In this document: positions 37,660-46,013 of the stretch, in pieces | How positions within the stretch are numbered: the first letter of the stretch is position 1 | Layout of the letters: every line of letters begins with the position of its first letter | Made by a program: the position numbers and the translations under genes | Source of the DNA: Campylobacter sp. MIT 12-8780 | GTDB lineage: Bacteria; Campylobacterota; Campylobacteria; Campylobacterales; Campylobacteraceae | DNA length: 64,000 nucleotides | NCBI RefSeq assembly: GCF_006864535.1 | Contig: NZ_QHLL01000007.1 | Location: 1-64,000 of the forward strand | Direction: 5' to 3' | The notes under the pieces: generated by a model | What the model was told of the DNA's origin: nothing | The model's database searches: none | Seen by the model: the letters and a program-made list of their open reading frames with translations, nothing else

Positions 37660-39027
37660 TTAGGCTAAATTTGCTTTGACTTTTTCAAATAATGCCAAAA
37701 CTTTACTTTGAATGTCCTTAGCCTGTTCTAAACTTGTAGCTTCAAAGCGAGTGATGAGGTAAGGGCTGGTATTTGAAGCACGCAGCAAAGCCCAACCATA
37801 GCCAAAATCAATCCTTGCTCCATCAATCTCACAAAGTCCTTTCACGCCCTCAAGCTCACCTTTTTCAACTGCTTTTTTAAAAGCCTCCACAAGTGCAAAT
37901 TTCTCCTCTTCACTGACTGCGATTTTAAGCTCATCACTAGTATAAAGCTTTGGCAAAGAAGTGATCATACCCTCTAAATCAAAACCCTTGTGGATAAGCT
38001 CAAGAGTGCGTAAAAAGGCATAAATTCCATCATCATAGCCAAAATATCTATGTTTAAAAAAGATATGTCCGCTTACTTCAGCGGCTAAGTCTATGTTTTG
38101 CTCTTTCATCATTTTTTTGATATTTGAATGCCCTGTTTTTCCCATGAAAATTTCACCAAATTTTCCTACCTCATCAAAGAGATTTTTTGAGCATTTTACC
38201 TCGCCTAAAACGCGTGGATTTGGGATATTTTTAGCAAACAAATAACAAAGCTCATCCCCACAAAAAATATGTGTTCTACTCAAAGCCACCATTCTATCAG
38301 CGTCCCCATCAAAAGCAAAGCCTATATTTAGGCTTTGATCCTCTCTTAAAAGCTCTTGCAGGGCTTGTAAATTTTCTTTTTCAGTTGGATCAGGAGCGTG
38401 GTTTGGAAACTGTCCGTTTGGCTCTGCAAAAAGCACTTTTGGCTTTAAATTTAAAGCCTTCATCAAAGGCTCTATCACAACCCCACTTGCTCCATTAGCA
38501 CAATCAATAGCAAAATTATATTCAAAGCCCTTTAAATGCTTAAATTGCTCGCTCATAAAATGTATATATAAACTCAATATATCATACTCTTCACAGCTTT
38601 CATTTGTAGGAATTTCCTCATCTAAATGAGCCTCAACTTCCTTGCCAAAGGCTTTTAACTCAGCTCCAAAAAAGCTTTCTTTGCCTATAGTGATCTTAAA
38701 ACCATTATAATCTTTTGGATTATGAGAGCCAGTAATCATAATATTTGCATCAAATTTTAAGCCCTCATAAAGCGAAAAATACCCAAGCGGAGTAGGCACA
38801 AGCCCAAGTTTATACACTTTAATGCCAGCTTTGTTTAAGCCACTTACAAGATAGCTAAAAAACTCTTCATTACTATACCTTGCATCATAACCAACACTGA
38901 CATTTTTACACTTTTTCTCAAGCATTTTAAGCCCTAGTAAAAAGCCTATGACTTTAACACTTTTTTCATTAAGCTCTTTGCCATAAAGCCCTCTTATATC
39001 ATACTCTCTAAAGATCACGCTTAGCAT
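37660..39027 (-). CDS. Phosphomannomutase/phosphoglucomutase
   Basis: Interconverts hexose 1- and 6-phosphates for surface polysaccharide sugar nucleotides. The 455-residue protein has the catalytic phosphoserine loop ITGSHNPKDYNG (about residues 97-108), the metal site FDGDADRM (about 238-245) and the C-terminal phosphate-binding RASNTSP loop. AlgC-type; exact sugar preference not determined by sequence. Confidence 0.92.
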   Translation of the reverse strand: MLSVIFREYDIRGLYGKELNEKSVKVIGFLLGLKMLEKKCKNVSVGYDARYSNEEFFSYLVSGLNKAGIKVYKLGLVPTPLGYFSLYEGLKFDANIMITGSHNPKDYNGFKITIGKESFFGAELKAFGKEVEAHLDEEIPTNESCEEYDILSLYIHFMSEQFKHLKGFEYNFAIDCANGASGVVIEPLMKALNLKPKVLFAEPNGQFPNHAPDPTEKENLQALQELLREDQSLNIGFAFDGDADRMVALSRTHIFCGDELCYLFAKNIPNPRVLGEVKCSKNLFDEVGKFGEIFMGKTGHSNIKKMMKEQNIDLAAEVSGHIFFKHRYFGYDDGIYAFLRTLELIHKGFDLEGMITSLPKLYTSDELKIAVSEEEKFALVEAFKKAVEKGELEGVKGLCEIDGARIDFGYGWALLRASNTSPYLITRFEATSLEQAKDIQSKVLALFEKVKANLA

Positions 39028-39076
39028 TTTTATCCTTTTTTCTTAAATTTTCTTTGAAATACAAACGATTTTCTGC

Positions 39077-39082
39077 TACAAT
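39077..39082 (+). promoter_or_regulatory. Candidate -10 box for fliL-acpS
   Basis: TACAAT preceded by TGC (extended -10 form), 31 bases before the fliL ATG. Confidence 0.4.
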
Positions 39083-39113
39083 TTTACAATATTTTACTTA
39101 AAGGAAAGATTTA

Positions 39114-39671
39114 ATGGAAAACGAAGAAGCAACGAATGGTGAAGAGAAAAAGAAAAAAGGCGGTTCTTTAGTTCTTATCATCGTCATTTTTTTATTTGTT
39201 TTACTCCTTGTGGTTATCGGTGCGATCGCTTTTTTAATGTTTTCTGCTCCAAGTGATGAAAGTGCAAATGTAGCCACCACAGCAAGCGCAAACACAGCCA
39301 CAACAACTGGTTCAGCCGCAAGTAAAAACGCAGCCGCTCCTACGCAAAGAAGTAGTGATTTTGCAAATATAGGTCCTATGTATCCGCTTCAGCCTTTTAC
39401 TTTAAATTTACTCAGTGATGGTGGGGCAAGATATGTTAAATGCACTATTCAGCTTGAGCAAAATACCGAGCTTTTGCAACCCGAGCTTGAAAAGAAAAAT
39501 GCTATCATAAGAGATATCATCATACGAACACTGACTTCAAAAACCTTTGAAGAAGTCAGCACCACAAAGGGCAAAGAAAGATTAAAAGATGAACTTGTAG
39601 GCAGAATCAATGAGGTTTTAACTGATGGCTTCATTAAAAATATCTATTTTACAGATTTTGTTGTTTCTTGA
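39114..39671 (+). CDS. fliL: Flagellar basal body-associated protein FliL
   Basis: A single-pass inner-membrane protein around the stator and MS ring. The 185-residue protein has a short charged cytoplasmic N terminus, a membrane helix (about 20-43), an Ala/Thr linker and the FliL domain with YPLQPFTLNLLSDGG and a C-terminal VYFTDFVVS-like ending. It overlaps acpS by 4 bases. No other flagellar genes are adjacent. Confidence 0.93.
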   Translation: MENEEATNGEEKKKKGGSLVLIIVIFLFVLLLVVIGAIAFLMFSAPSDESANVATTASANTATTTGSAASKNAAAPTQRSSDFANIGPMYPLQPFTLNLLSDGGARYVKCTIQLEQNTELLQPELEKKNAIIRDIIIRTLTSKTFEEVSTTKGKERLKDELVGRINEVLTDGFIKNIYFTDFVVS

Positions 39672-40015
39672 TGAGAATAGGTTGTGATCTAGTCTCTATC
39701 AAACGCATAGAAAGGCTATTTAACAAACAAGCTTTTTGGGATAAGTTTTTAAGCAAGAACGAGCAAGAATATATCAAAAATCCAGCTTCTTTAGCTGGAT
39801 TTTGGGCTGCTAAAGAAGCTGCGAGCAAGGCTTTAGGGGTTGGTATAAGCAAAGAGTGTAGTTTTTTTGATATGCAAATTTACAAAGACACAAAAAACGC
39901 TCCAAGACTTGAATTTTCAACCCGAATCAAAGAAAAATTTCACATTCAAAGCACAAGTTTAAGCATTAGTCATGATAGTGGCTTTGCTATGGCTGTTATA
40001 CTCATCAAATGCTAA
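39668..40015 (+). CDS. acpS: Holo-[acyl-carrier-protein] synthase
   Basis: Transfers phosphopantetheine from CoA to ACP. It has 115 residues, with GCDLVSIKRIERL at the N terminus (metal-binding aspartate) and FWAAKEAASKALGVG in the middle, both diagnostic. Translationally coupled to fliL through an ATGA overlap. Confidence 0.96.
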   Translation: MMRIGCDLVSIKRIERLFNKQAFWDKFLSKNEQEYIKNPASLAGFWAAKEAASKALGVGISKECSFFDMQIYKDTKNAPRLEFSTRIKEKFHIQSTSLSISHDSGFAMAVILIKC

Positions 40016-40212
40016 AGATAAATTTTCATTTTGGCATTTGATAAGAACAATTTAAAATATTCTTAAATTCATCTTTCATAAATATTTTGTTTAAAATTTT
40101 CTCTTGTATTCAATACCGATTTTATTTGATTTCAATAAGTCTTATTGTTTAGTTTTTATTTTGTTTTGAATAAAATTTAATCAAAAATGGAGTATTTTAA
40201 AAAAAGTAATGT

Positions 40213-40218
40213 TATAAT
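40213..40218 (+). promoter_or_regulatory. Candidate -10 box for cstA
   Basis: TATAAT 39 bases before the chosen GTG start of cstA. Its position excludes an apparent TTG start at 40218. The rest of 40016-40212 is AT-rich and featureless. Confidence 0.55.
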
Positions 40219-40256
40219 TGCTGATGAATTTTATAAATTTATGGAGGGGAATTAAG

Positions 40257-42437
40257 GTGAATAAAACACTCTCAAGTTTAGTTTGGATTTTAGTCGCTGT
40301 CATTGCGGCTTGGTGTTTTGGTGTGGTTGCACTCAAACAAGGTGAAACCATTAGTGCGATTTGGATCGTTGTTGCTGCTGTGTGCGTTTATATGATAGGA
40401 TATAGATTTTATAGCCTATTTATCGCACAAAAGGTGTTTGAACTTGATGATAATCGTGCCACACCAGCGGTATATAATGGTGATGGCAAAAACTATGTGC
40501 CAACAAATAAGATCATTTTATTTGGGCATCATTTTGCTGCTATTGCTGGAGCTGGTCCTTTAGTAGGTCCTGTTTTAGCCGCTCAAATGGGATACTTGCC
40601 AAGTATGATTTGGCTTTTAGTTGGCGTTGTTTTAGCTGGAGCCGTGCATGACTTTACTGTGCTTTTCCTTTCAATGAGACGCAAAGGAAGATCGCTTGGC
40701 GAGATGATCAAAGATGAAATGGGTAAAGTTACCGGCGGTATTGCTATGGTTGGCATACTTTTCATCATGTTTATCATCGTAGCCATTCTTGCTATGGTTG
40801 TGGTTAATGCTCTTGCTGAATCAGCTTGGGGGCTTTTTGTTGTGGCAGCGACTATTCCTATTGCGATATTTATGGGAATTTATATGCGTTTTATCCGCCC
40901 GGGTAGGATAGGAGAAACTGGTATCATCGGCTTTATCCTCCTTATCGTCGCTCTTTGGTATGGACACAGCATAGCTGATGCAGCGCATCCACTTCATCAT
41001 TATTTCTTGCTTGATAAAAAACTTCTTGCTTTAATCGTGATTGGTTACGGCTTCATCTCATCTTTGCTTCCGGTGTGGTTTTTCCTTGCTCCAAGAGATT
41101 ACTTAAGCACCTTCTTAAAAGTAGGCGTTATCGCTATCATGGCGATTAGTGTTATCATTGTAAATCCTGATTTACAAATGCCAAGCGTTACTAATTTCAT
41201 TGATGGCAAAGGCACGGTTTTTGCAGGTTCAATTTTTCCTTTTCTTTTCATCACTATAGCATGCGGTGCGATTTCAGGCTTTCACGCTTTAGTCTCTTCA
41301 GGCACCTCACCAAAAATGCTTGAAAAAGAAACGCATGCGCGTATGGTAGGATATGGGGCTATGCTTATGGAAAGTATGGTTGGTATCATGGCTTTAATCG
41401 CAGCGTGCATACTTGAGCCTGGACTTTATTTTGCGATCAACACTCCGCTTAACACTCTTGATCCAAATGCGACAACCGCACTTTTAGGACAGGCTGGAAG
41501 CCCGGATTTAGCAGTAGTTGAGCAAAACTTAAAAACTATTTTACAAAATGCTGGCTTTACACTTGATTCAACAGCGCTTACTACGCCTTATGATCAACTT
41601 ATCCCAGCAACAGCAGCTCAAATTGGCGAGCAAACTATAGTCTCAAGAACAGGTGGAGCACCAACTTTTGCGGTAGGTTTAACACATATCTTGCATAAAC
41701 TTCCTTTTATCGGTGGGGAACACACAATGGCGTTTTGGTATCATTTTGCCATACTTTTTGAAGCGCTTTTCATCTTGACTGCCGTTGATGCGGGCACAAG
41801 AAGTGGTAAGTATCTTATCCAAGATATTTTAGGCAATATCTATAAACCAATGGGTGATACAAGCTCTGTGTATTATGGCTTTATCGCTTCTGTATTTTGT
41901 ATAGCTGGTTGGGGATATTTGCTTTATCAAGGTGTTATTGATCCAAAAGGTGGAATTTTCACACTTTGGCCTTTATTTGGTGCAGCAAATCAAATGCTTG
42001 CGGGCATCGCACTCTTACTTGCAACGGTTGTGCTTTTCAAAATGGGTAAAGCAAAATACTCTTTTGTTACTATAGTTCCAGCATTTTGGGTGCTTTTAAC
42101 CACACTTTGGGCATCTTTCCAAAAACTTATGCCGATGAATGGCGAAGCTGTGCATGATGCGGTAAGCCATGTGGCTGCGGTGCAAAAAGCTTTGGCTGTG
42201 CTTAATGATCCAAATGCGACACAAAGAGCTTTAGAAGCAGCACAAATTAATTTCCATAACAATTTACTTGATGCTGTGCTTTGCGGCTTGTTTATGATCG
42301 TTGTTTTTGTAGTGCTTTTTGAAACAATCAAAATTTGCTATTACACCTACAAAGGACAAGGACAAAGATGGCCACTTAGTGAAGAACCTTATCATAAAGC
42401 AAGTGATTATTCTTACTCACTTTCAAGCTCTCATTAA
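40257..42437 (+). CDS. cstA: Carbon starvation protein CstA (peptide/pyruvate uptake)
   Basis: A polytopic inner-membrane transporter of about 726 residues with some 16-18 helices. The FGHHFAAIAGAGPLVGPVLAAQMG and SGFHALVSSGTSPK blocks are characteristic. In C. jejuni CstA is linked to peptide utilisation; in E. coli to pyruvate uptake. The GTG start is chosen because GGAGGGG lies 7 bases upstream and the promoter lies just before. The downstream ybdD-like gene is its usual small partner. Confidence 0.93.
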   Translation: MNKTLSSLVWILVAVIAAWCFGVVALKQGETISAIWIVVAAVCVYMIGYRFYSLFIAQKVFELDDNRATPAVYNGDGKNYVPTNKIILFGHHFAAIAGAGPLVGPVLAAQMGYLPSMIWLLVGVVLAGAVHDFTVLFLSMRRKGRSLGEMIKDEMGKVTGGIAMVGILFIMFIIVAILAMVVVNALAESAWGLFVVAATIPIAIFMGIYMRFIRPGRIGETGIIGFILLIVALWYGHSIADAAHPLHHYFLLDKKLLALIVIGYGFISSLLPVWFFLAPRDYLSTFLKVGVIAIMAISVIIVNPDLQMPSVTNFIDGKGTVFAGSIFPFLFITIACGAISGFHALVSSGTSPKMLEKETHARMVGYGAMLMESMVGIMALIAACILEPGLYFAINTPLNTLDPNATTALLGQAGSPDLAVVEQNLKTILQNAGFTLDSTALTTPYDQLIPATAAQIGEQTIVSRTGGAPTFAVGLTHILHKLPFIGGEHTMAFWYHFAILFEALFILTAVDAGTRSGKYLIQDILGNIYKPMGDTSSVYYGFIASVFCIAGWGYLLYQGVIDPKGGIFTLWPLFGAANQMLAGIALLLATVVLFKMGKAKYSFVTIVPAFWVLLTTLWASFQKLMPMNGEAVHDAVSHVAAVQKALAVLNDPNATQRALEAAQINFHNNLLDAVLCGLFMIVVFVVLFETIKICYYTYKGQGQRWPLSEEPYHKASDYSYSLSSSH

Positions 42438-42448
42438 GGCAAAAGTGA

Positions 42449-42709
42449 ATGGGAACAGCTTTAGTAAAGCGAAGCAACACCCTGCCAGCCCCTTTGGGGC
42501 TTGACAGGGAGAGCTTGCTTGATAAATTTAAAAAACTCTACAGAAAAAGTGATCGCTTTATCAACTTGCTTGTGGGAATGCCAAGTTATGACAAATATGT
42601 CGAGCATATGAAAACAAAGCACCCAGATCAAGAAATTCTTTCAAGAAGTGATTTTTTCAAAGAAGCTCTTGATGCAAGATACAATGGCGGTTTTACGCGT
42701 TGTTGCTAA
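42449..42709 (+). CDS. YbdD/YjiX family small protein
   Basis: An 86-residue cytoplasmic protein. The C-terminal block [19 protein letters not shown] and the terminal [11 protein letters not shown] are diagnostic of YbdD/YjiX, always found beside cstA/btsT-type transporters and thought to support them. The first 30 codons are unusual and GC-rich, coinciding with a strong stem-loop at 42472-42520. Its 3' end overlaps the convergent truD by 17 bases. Confidence 0.85.
   Translation: MGTALVKRSNTLPAPLGLDRESLLDKFKKLYRKSDRFINLLVGMPSYDKYVEHMKTKHPDQEILSRSDFFKEALDARYNGGFTRCC
42472..42520. other. GC-rich stem-loop in the 5' part of ybdD
   Basis: Nested complementary blocks: AAGCAA/TTGCTT, CCCTG/CAGGG and AGCCCC/GGGGCT around a TTT loop, separated by small internal loops. 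In this AT-rich genome the block stands out in base composition. It may attenuate ybdD expression relative to cstA, or be a small inserted palindromic element kept in frame. Confidence 0.7.
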
Positions 42710-43826
42710 ACTCATCAAAGCGGGCGTGTAAAAGTTCTTCTAAGATAGTGGTAGCATAAGAGCCTTTTTGCAAGAAAAATTCCAAGCAAAAATGTGCCTT
42801 TTGCTCATCATATCGACAACAAGCTGCTTCTAAAAAACTCCACGCAAAGCGTCTTGAGCCTTGCATTTTACTTTTGAATGTATAAAAATCATGATAAATT
42901 TCATCTTCTAAGTTTTGAGCCAAACCCTCTTTGCACTCAAAAGCTTTTACACCAAGTAAAAGTCCCATAGGACTTAGTTCTTTGTTTAAAAAACGCTTGA
43001 TTTCTGTATCCAAATCCTCACACAAAAAACATTTACCAAAAGGATAATGCCCCAAAACCTCGTTTTCAAGGAGTTTAAAAAACTGCTTTTGCTCTACAAT
43101 CTTTCTTGCTCTAGCCTCATCAAGTTTATAAATAAGTGCAAATTCTTTAAGGCTAAGTTTGCTAGCAAAGTGTGATAACTCAACTCTTTTACTCAAATAA
43201 CGATTAAAAAGTTCGCTTTGAAAAGCCGAGATAAAAAAATCACTCATTTTTTTATTTTTTAGCTTTTTTCCATGCAAAATTTCAAGCCCTAGATTAAAAT
43301 TATCCTTAAATTTGCCAAAGCGTTGATAGCCAAAATAATTTGCAAAACCTTGCTCCTTAAGTGCCTTAAAAGCATTTTCAAGCTTGATAGCCTCAACTTT
43401 TCCTACTTTCTTAAGCCTGATAAAAAAAGAATTGCCTTTCAAATGCCCGATTTTGAGCTTATTTTTATGCAAAAAAGTATTTTTAATCTCAAGTTTTTCG
43501 TGCTTAAACTCCAAAAGCCTTGATTCAAAACTGCGAGGAAGCGATAAAAACTGCGTTGTATAGCCTTGTTTGTCTTTAAGCCCAGCATAACCAAAATCAC
43601 GCATTTTTGCACCCAAATGCTCGCTTAAAAGCCTTAAAGCCTCATGTGTGCTTAAGTCCTTTTTAGCGATTTCAAAGACTAAATGCTCGCCCTCACCGCT
43701 AAATTCATACAAAGGCACTTCACGCACCACAAAATCTTTTGAATTTTTACTAAAATACGCCTTTATAGGACTATGATTAAGCGTAAAAACGGGCTTAAAA
43801 ATGGTGTTCTTTTCCTCTAAATTCAT
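42693..43826 (-). CDS. truD: tRNA pseudouridine-13 synthase TruD
   Basis: Makes pseudouridine at position 13 of tRNA-Glu. About 377 residues with [20 protein letters not shown] (catalytic aspartate in GLKDK) and NYFGYQRFG. The start is placed at 43826 where AGAAAGGA lies upstream, 32 bases inside the thiL 3' end; an earlier frame opening at 43850 lacks a good ribosome site. The 3' end overlaps the convergent ybdD by 17 bases. Confidence 0.94.
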   Translation of the reverse strand: MNLEEKNTIFKPVFTLNHSPIKAYFSKNSKDFVVREVPLYEFSGEGEHLVFEIAKKDLSTHEALRLLSEHLGAKMRDFGYAGLKDKQGYTTQFLSLPRSFESRLLEFKHEKLEIKNTFLHKNKLKIGHLKGNSFFIRLKKVGKVEAIKLENAFKALKEQGFANYFGYQRFGKFKDNFNLGLEILHGKKLKNKKMSDFFISAFQSELFNRYLSKRVELSHFASKLSLKEFALIYKLDEARARKIVEQKQFFKLLENEVLGHYPFGKCFLCEDLDTEIKRFLNKELSPMGLLLGVKAFECKEGLAQNLEDEIYHDFYTFKSKMQGSRRFAWSFLEAACCRYDEQKAHFCLEFFLQKGSYATTILEELLHARFDEFSNNA

Positions 43827-44616
43827 ATCTTCCTTTCTGTGCTTGCCCAAAAATAGTGATCTTTGTGTGTGTTTTTCGAGCCATTTTTTCTATAAATTCT
43901 TTGTGTTTTGGCTCAAAGGCAAAAAGAATTTCATATTCCTCGCCACTTTCTAGCTCGTCTTTGCTTAACTCACAAAGCCACTTAAGCCCAAGTTTATTTA
44001 AACCCAAAAGCCTTGATAAATCTTTGCTTAAACCATCTGAGATATCCATCGCACAAGAAAGCTTAGAAGCAACGCTATAAAAAAAATCTTGCCTTAGCTT
44101 TGGCTTAACAAAGCGATGATTTTTATCAAGCTTTACACCTTTTTCGCATGCTCTTAATCCTTGCAAACCCTGCCCGAGTTTTCCTGTAAAAGCAAGCAAA
44201 TCGCCTTTTTTTAAGCCTGTTCTCAATACTGCTTTTTTGCGAATTTTTGAAATAAGTGTGATTGAAATAGCGATTTTGTCAAAACTTATCGTATCGCCAC
44301 CAATGATTTGAATTTGAAAATCTTTAGCTGCCTTTAAAAAGCCTTTTTGTAAGGATTTGATCTCATCTTTGCTGATATCTTTTGGTAAAGCAAGTCCTAA
44401 AAGAGCGTATTTAGCCTTAGCATTCATCACTATGGCATCTGAGATATTCACGAGCATGGCTTTGTATGCGATTTGTTCTAAATCAAACCAAGTCCGCTTA
44501 AAATGCACGTCCTCAAAAAACAAATCCTTTGAAAAGCAATACTTACCAACAACAGCACCATCATCTCCGTTTTTAGCGTTTTCAAAGGCTTTGATGATTA
44601 AACTTTCTTTATCCAT
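43795..44616 (-). CDS. thiL: Thiamine-monophosphate kinase
   Basis: Phosphorylates thiamine monophosphate to the active diphosphate. It is about 273 residues. NGDDGAVVG near the start binds nucleotide and magnesium; [10 protein letters not shown] and IGGDTI are conserved. This is shorter than the about 325-residue E. coli enzyme. The start is placed at 44616; an in-frame extension to 44688 is unlikely because a TATAAT box (44624-44629) lies inside it, only 7 bases before the ATG. Translation may be leaderless. Confidence 0.9.
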   Translation of the reverse strand: MDKESLIIKAFENAKNGDDGAVVGKYCFSKDLFFEDVHFKRTWFDLEQIAYKAMLVNISDAIVMNAKAKYALLGLALPKDISKDEIKSLQKGFLKAAKDFQIQIIGGDTISFDKIAISITLISKIRKKAVLRTGLKKGDLLAFTGKLGQGLQGLRACEKGVKLDKNHRFVKPKLRQDFFYSVASKLSCAMDISDGLSKDLSRLLGLNKLGLKWLCELSKDELESGEEYEILFAFEPKHKEFIEKMARKTHTKITIFGQAQKGRYEFRGKEHHF

Positions 44617-44623
44617 AAGCCGC

Positions 44624-44629
44624 ATTATA
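44624..44629 (-). promoter_or_regulatory. -10 box immediately before thiL ATG
   Basis: TATAAT preceded by AGC on the minus strand, with 7 bases between it and the ATG. Normal -10 to start-site spacing would place the first transcribed base at or beside the A of the ATG. Confidence 0.55.
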
Positions 44630-44705
44630 GCTAAAAAGCTTGAAAATACTCTTTGAAAATTGCTGGAATTTAAGGAAAAATAAGACAAGTATTAAAGTGA
44701 GTGCT

Positions 44706-44739
44706 AAAAATGGGGCAGGGTTTTATCCTCCCCATTTTT
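44706..44739 (-). terminator. Terminator of the NAD(P)-binding protein gene
   Basis: On the minus strand AAAAATGGGG, loop of 14 bases, then CCCCATTTTT, 6 bases past the stop at 44745. The T run is part of the stem and a run of T follows on the minus strand. Confidence 0.75.
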
Positions 44740-44744
44740 TGATT

Positions 44745-45491
44745 TTATAAGCCTATAACACCGACGCGAGTTTGATTTAAATTCGCATTTTCTGCGATAT
44801 CAAGCATAGCACTTGCGTAGTCTTTATAGCTTACTTTGCTTTCGCCTTTTGCGTTTGTTTCAAATACTTCGCCGATGATTTTGTATGAGTTTGTAGCAGG
44901 AGCTTCAAAGTCAAACACAGCTGCTGGGCATACATACACCCAATTAAAGCTTTTTTGTCCTCTTAAAACGCCCAAAACTTCAGCTGTAGCATTTGCCACG
45001 CCTTTAAATTCATCTGGAAAATCTGGCGTATCCATAAGTCTTGTAGTGTGGCTTTGATCAAGATATAAGCTTCCTGCACCACCTACAACAAGGAATTTGG
45101 CTTTATTGTTTTGCAAAAGTGACACTAAATGATCGATATGTTTTTTGTGTAAGCTTAAGTCCTTCCACTCCCCAAAAGCATCAACGATCACATCAAAGCC
45201 TTCTAAATCCGCCTTTTGCAGAGCAAAGATATCTTTAACAACAACTTTTAAATTCGGCTTTTCTTCAAGCTTGTTTGCGCTTCTTACAAAAGCCGTAACG
45301 CTATATCCTCTTTTTAAGGCTTCTTCTACGATGAGCCTACCTGATCTGCCACTTGCGGCTAAAACTGCGATTGTTTTCATTTTTTCTCCTTTTTTATGTG
45401 TTTGTGTAAAAGCTGGTATTGCTCCTGCAGTAATCACTGCTAAGCCTGCCAAGCTTTTTTGTAAAAACTTTCTTCTTGAAAGCTTATTCAT
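44745..45491 (-). CDS. Tat-signal NAD(P)H-binding protein
   Basis: A 248-residue Rossmann protein of the NmrA/SDR-extended group. It starts with a twin-arginine-like signal (SRRKFLQ at about 5-11 plus a hydrophobic stretch). The cofactor loop AASGRSGRLIVEEALKRG comes near residue 45. It diverges from an HxlR regulator gene. In C. jejuni the rrpB regulator neighbours a similar NAD(P)H-binding gene, so a redox-stress function is likely. Only the Tat extension is unusual; an internal start at MKTIAVL (residue 38) would give a cytoplasmic form. Confidence 0.8.
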   Translation of the reverse strand: MNKLSRRKFLQKSLAGLAVITAGAIPAFTQTHKKGEKMKTIAVLAASGRSGRLIVEEALKRGYSVTAFVRSANKLEEKPNLKVVVKDIFALQKADLEGFDVIVDAFGEWKDLSLHKKHIDHLVSLLQNNKAKFLVVGGAGSLYLDQSHTTRLMDTPDFPDEFKGVANATAEVLGVLRGQKSFNWVYVCPAAVFDFEAPATNSYKIIGEVFETNAKGESKVSYKDYASAMLDIAENANLNQTRVGVIGL

Positions 45492-45637
45492 CTTTTCTCC
45501 TTTAAATTTAAAGCTAGCTTACTCACTCAAAGTGATGATGAAAATTTATCAAAGTCAGTTTCAAAAGTCAAGAAGGCACTTTTTTATTCTATACTATCTT
45601 TTTAGTAAGTATTATGGAAAATTAAGCAAATACAAGC

Positions 45638-45643
45638 TATAAT
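45638..45643 (+). promoter_or_regulatory. Candidate -10 box for HxlR regulator
   Basis: TATAAT preceded by AAGC, 32 bases before the ATG. The 183-base divergent spacer (45492-45674) likely carries the regulator's own operator; TACTATCTTTTTAGTAAGTA-like near-symmetry at about 45593-45612 is a candidate site. Confidence 0.45.
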
Positions 45644-45674
45644 TTTTTTAAATTTTTTAAAAAAGGAAGTAAAA

Positions 45675-46007
45675 ATGAAAGCGTATTTTTCTCCATGTCC
45701 TGTTGAAACAACCTTAAATCTCATCGGCAATAAATGGAAAATGCTTATTATAAGGGATTTGATGAATGGAGCCAAACGCTTTAATGAACTGCAACGTTGT
45801 ATAGGAGCAACAAAAAATCAAAGCATATCTCAAAAAGTTTTAACACAAAACTTAAGAGAGCTTGAAAGCGCAAAACTTGTCAAAAGAAAAGTATATGCAG
45901 AAGTGCCACCACGAGTGGAATACTCACTTACTGAGCTTGGTTTAAGCTTGGATAGTGTGTTTAATAGTCTTGTAAATTGGGGTGAGTATTATAAAAAACT
46001 TGCGTAA
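45675..46007 (+). CDS. HxlR-family redox regulator (Rrp-like)
   Basis: A 110-residue winged-helix regulator. It has the conserved N-terminal cysteine (C8 in SPCPVE), IGNKWKMLIIRDLMNGAKRFNEL and RKVYAEVPPRVEYSLTELG. HxlR proteins of the YodB/HypR/QorR type sense oxidants through the N-terminal cysteine. C. jejuni RrpA and RrpB are of this family; which one this matches cannot be decided here. It ends 6 bases from the convergent sulfatase-like gene. Confidence 0.88.
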   Translation: MKAYFSPCPVETTLNLIGNKWKMLIIRDLMNGAKRFNELQRCIGATKNQSISQKVLTQNLRELESAKLVKRKVYAEVPPRVEYSLTELGLSLDSVFNSLVNWGEYYKKLA

Positions 46008-46013
46008 TAAAAG

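Noticed and set aside
38271-38498. 75-residue plus-strand frame opposite phosphomannomutase
   Set aside because: Antisense shadow with no start signals.
40218-40256. Upstream extension of cstA to a TTG at 40218
   Set aside because: It overlaps the -10 box itself and lacks a ribosome site; the GTG at 40257 has GGAGGGG at proper distance.
42515-42709. Alternative TTG start of ybdD after the stem-loop
   Set aside because: AGGGAG is only 3 bases from this TTG, too close; the ATG at 42449 has an AAGG at usual spacing. The later start is still possible.
45145-45642. 165-residue plus-strand frame opposite the NAD(P)-binding gene
   Set aside because: It runs antisense through a recognised gene and across its divergent promoter region; composition is that of an antisense shadow.
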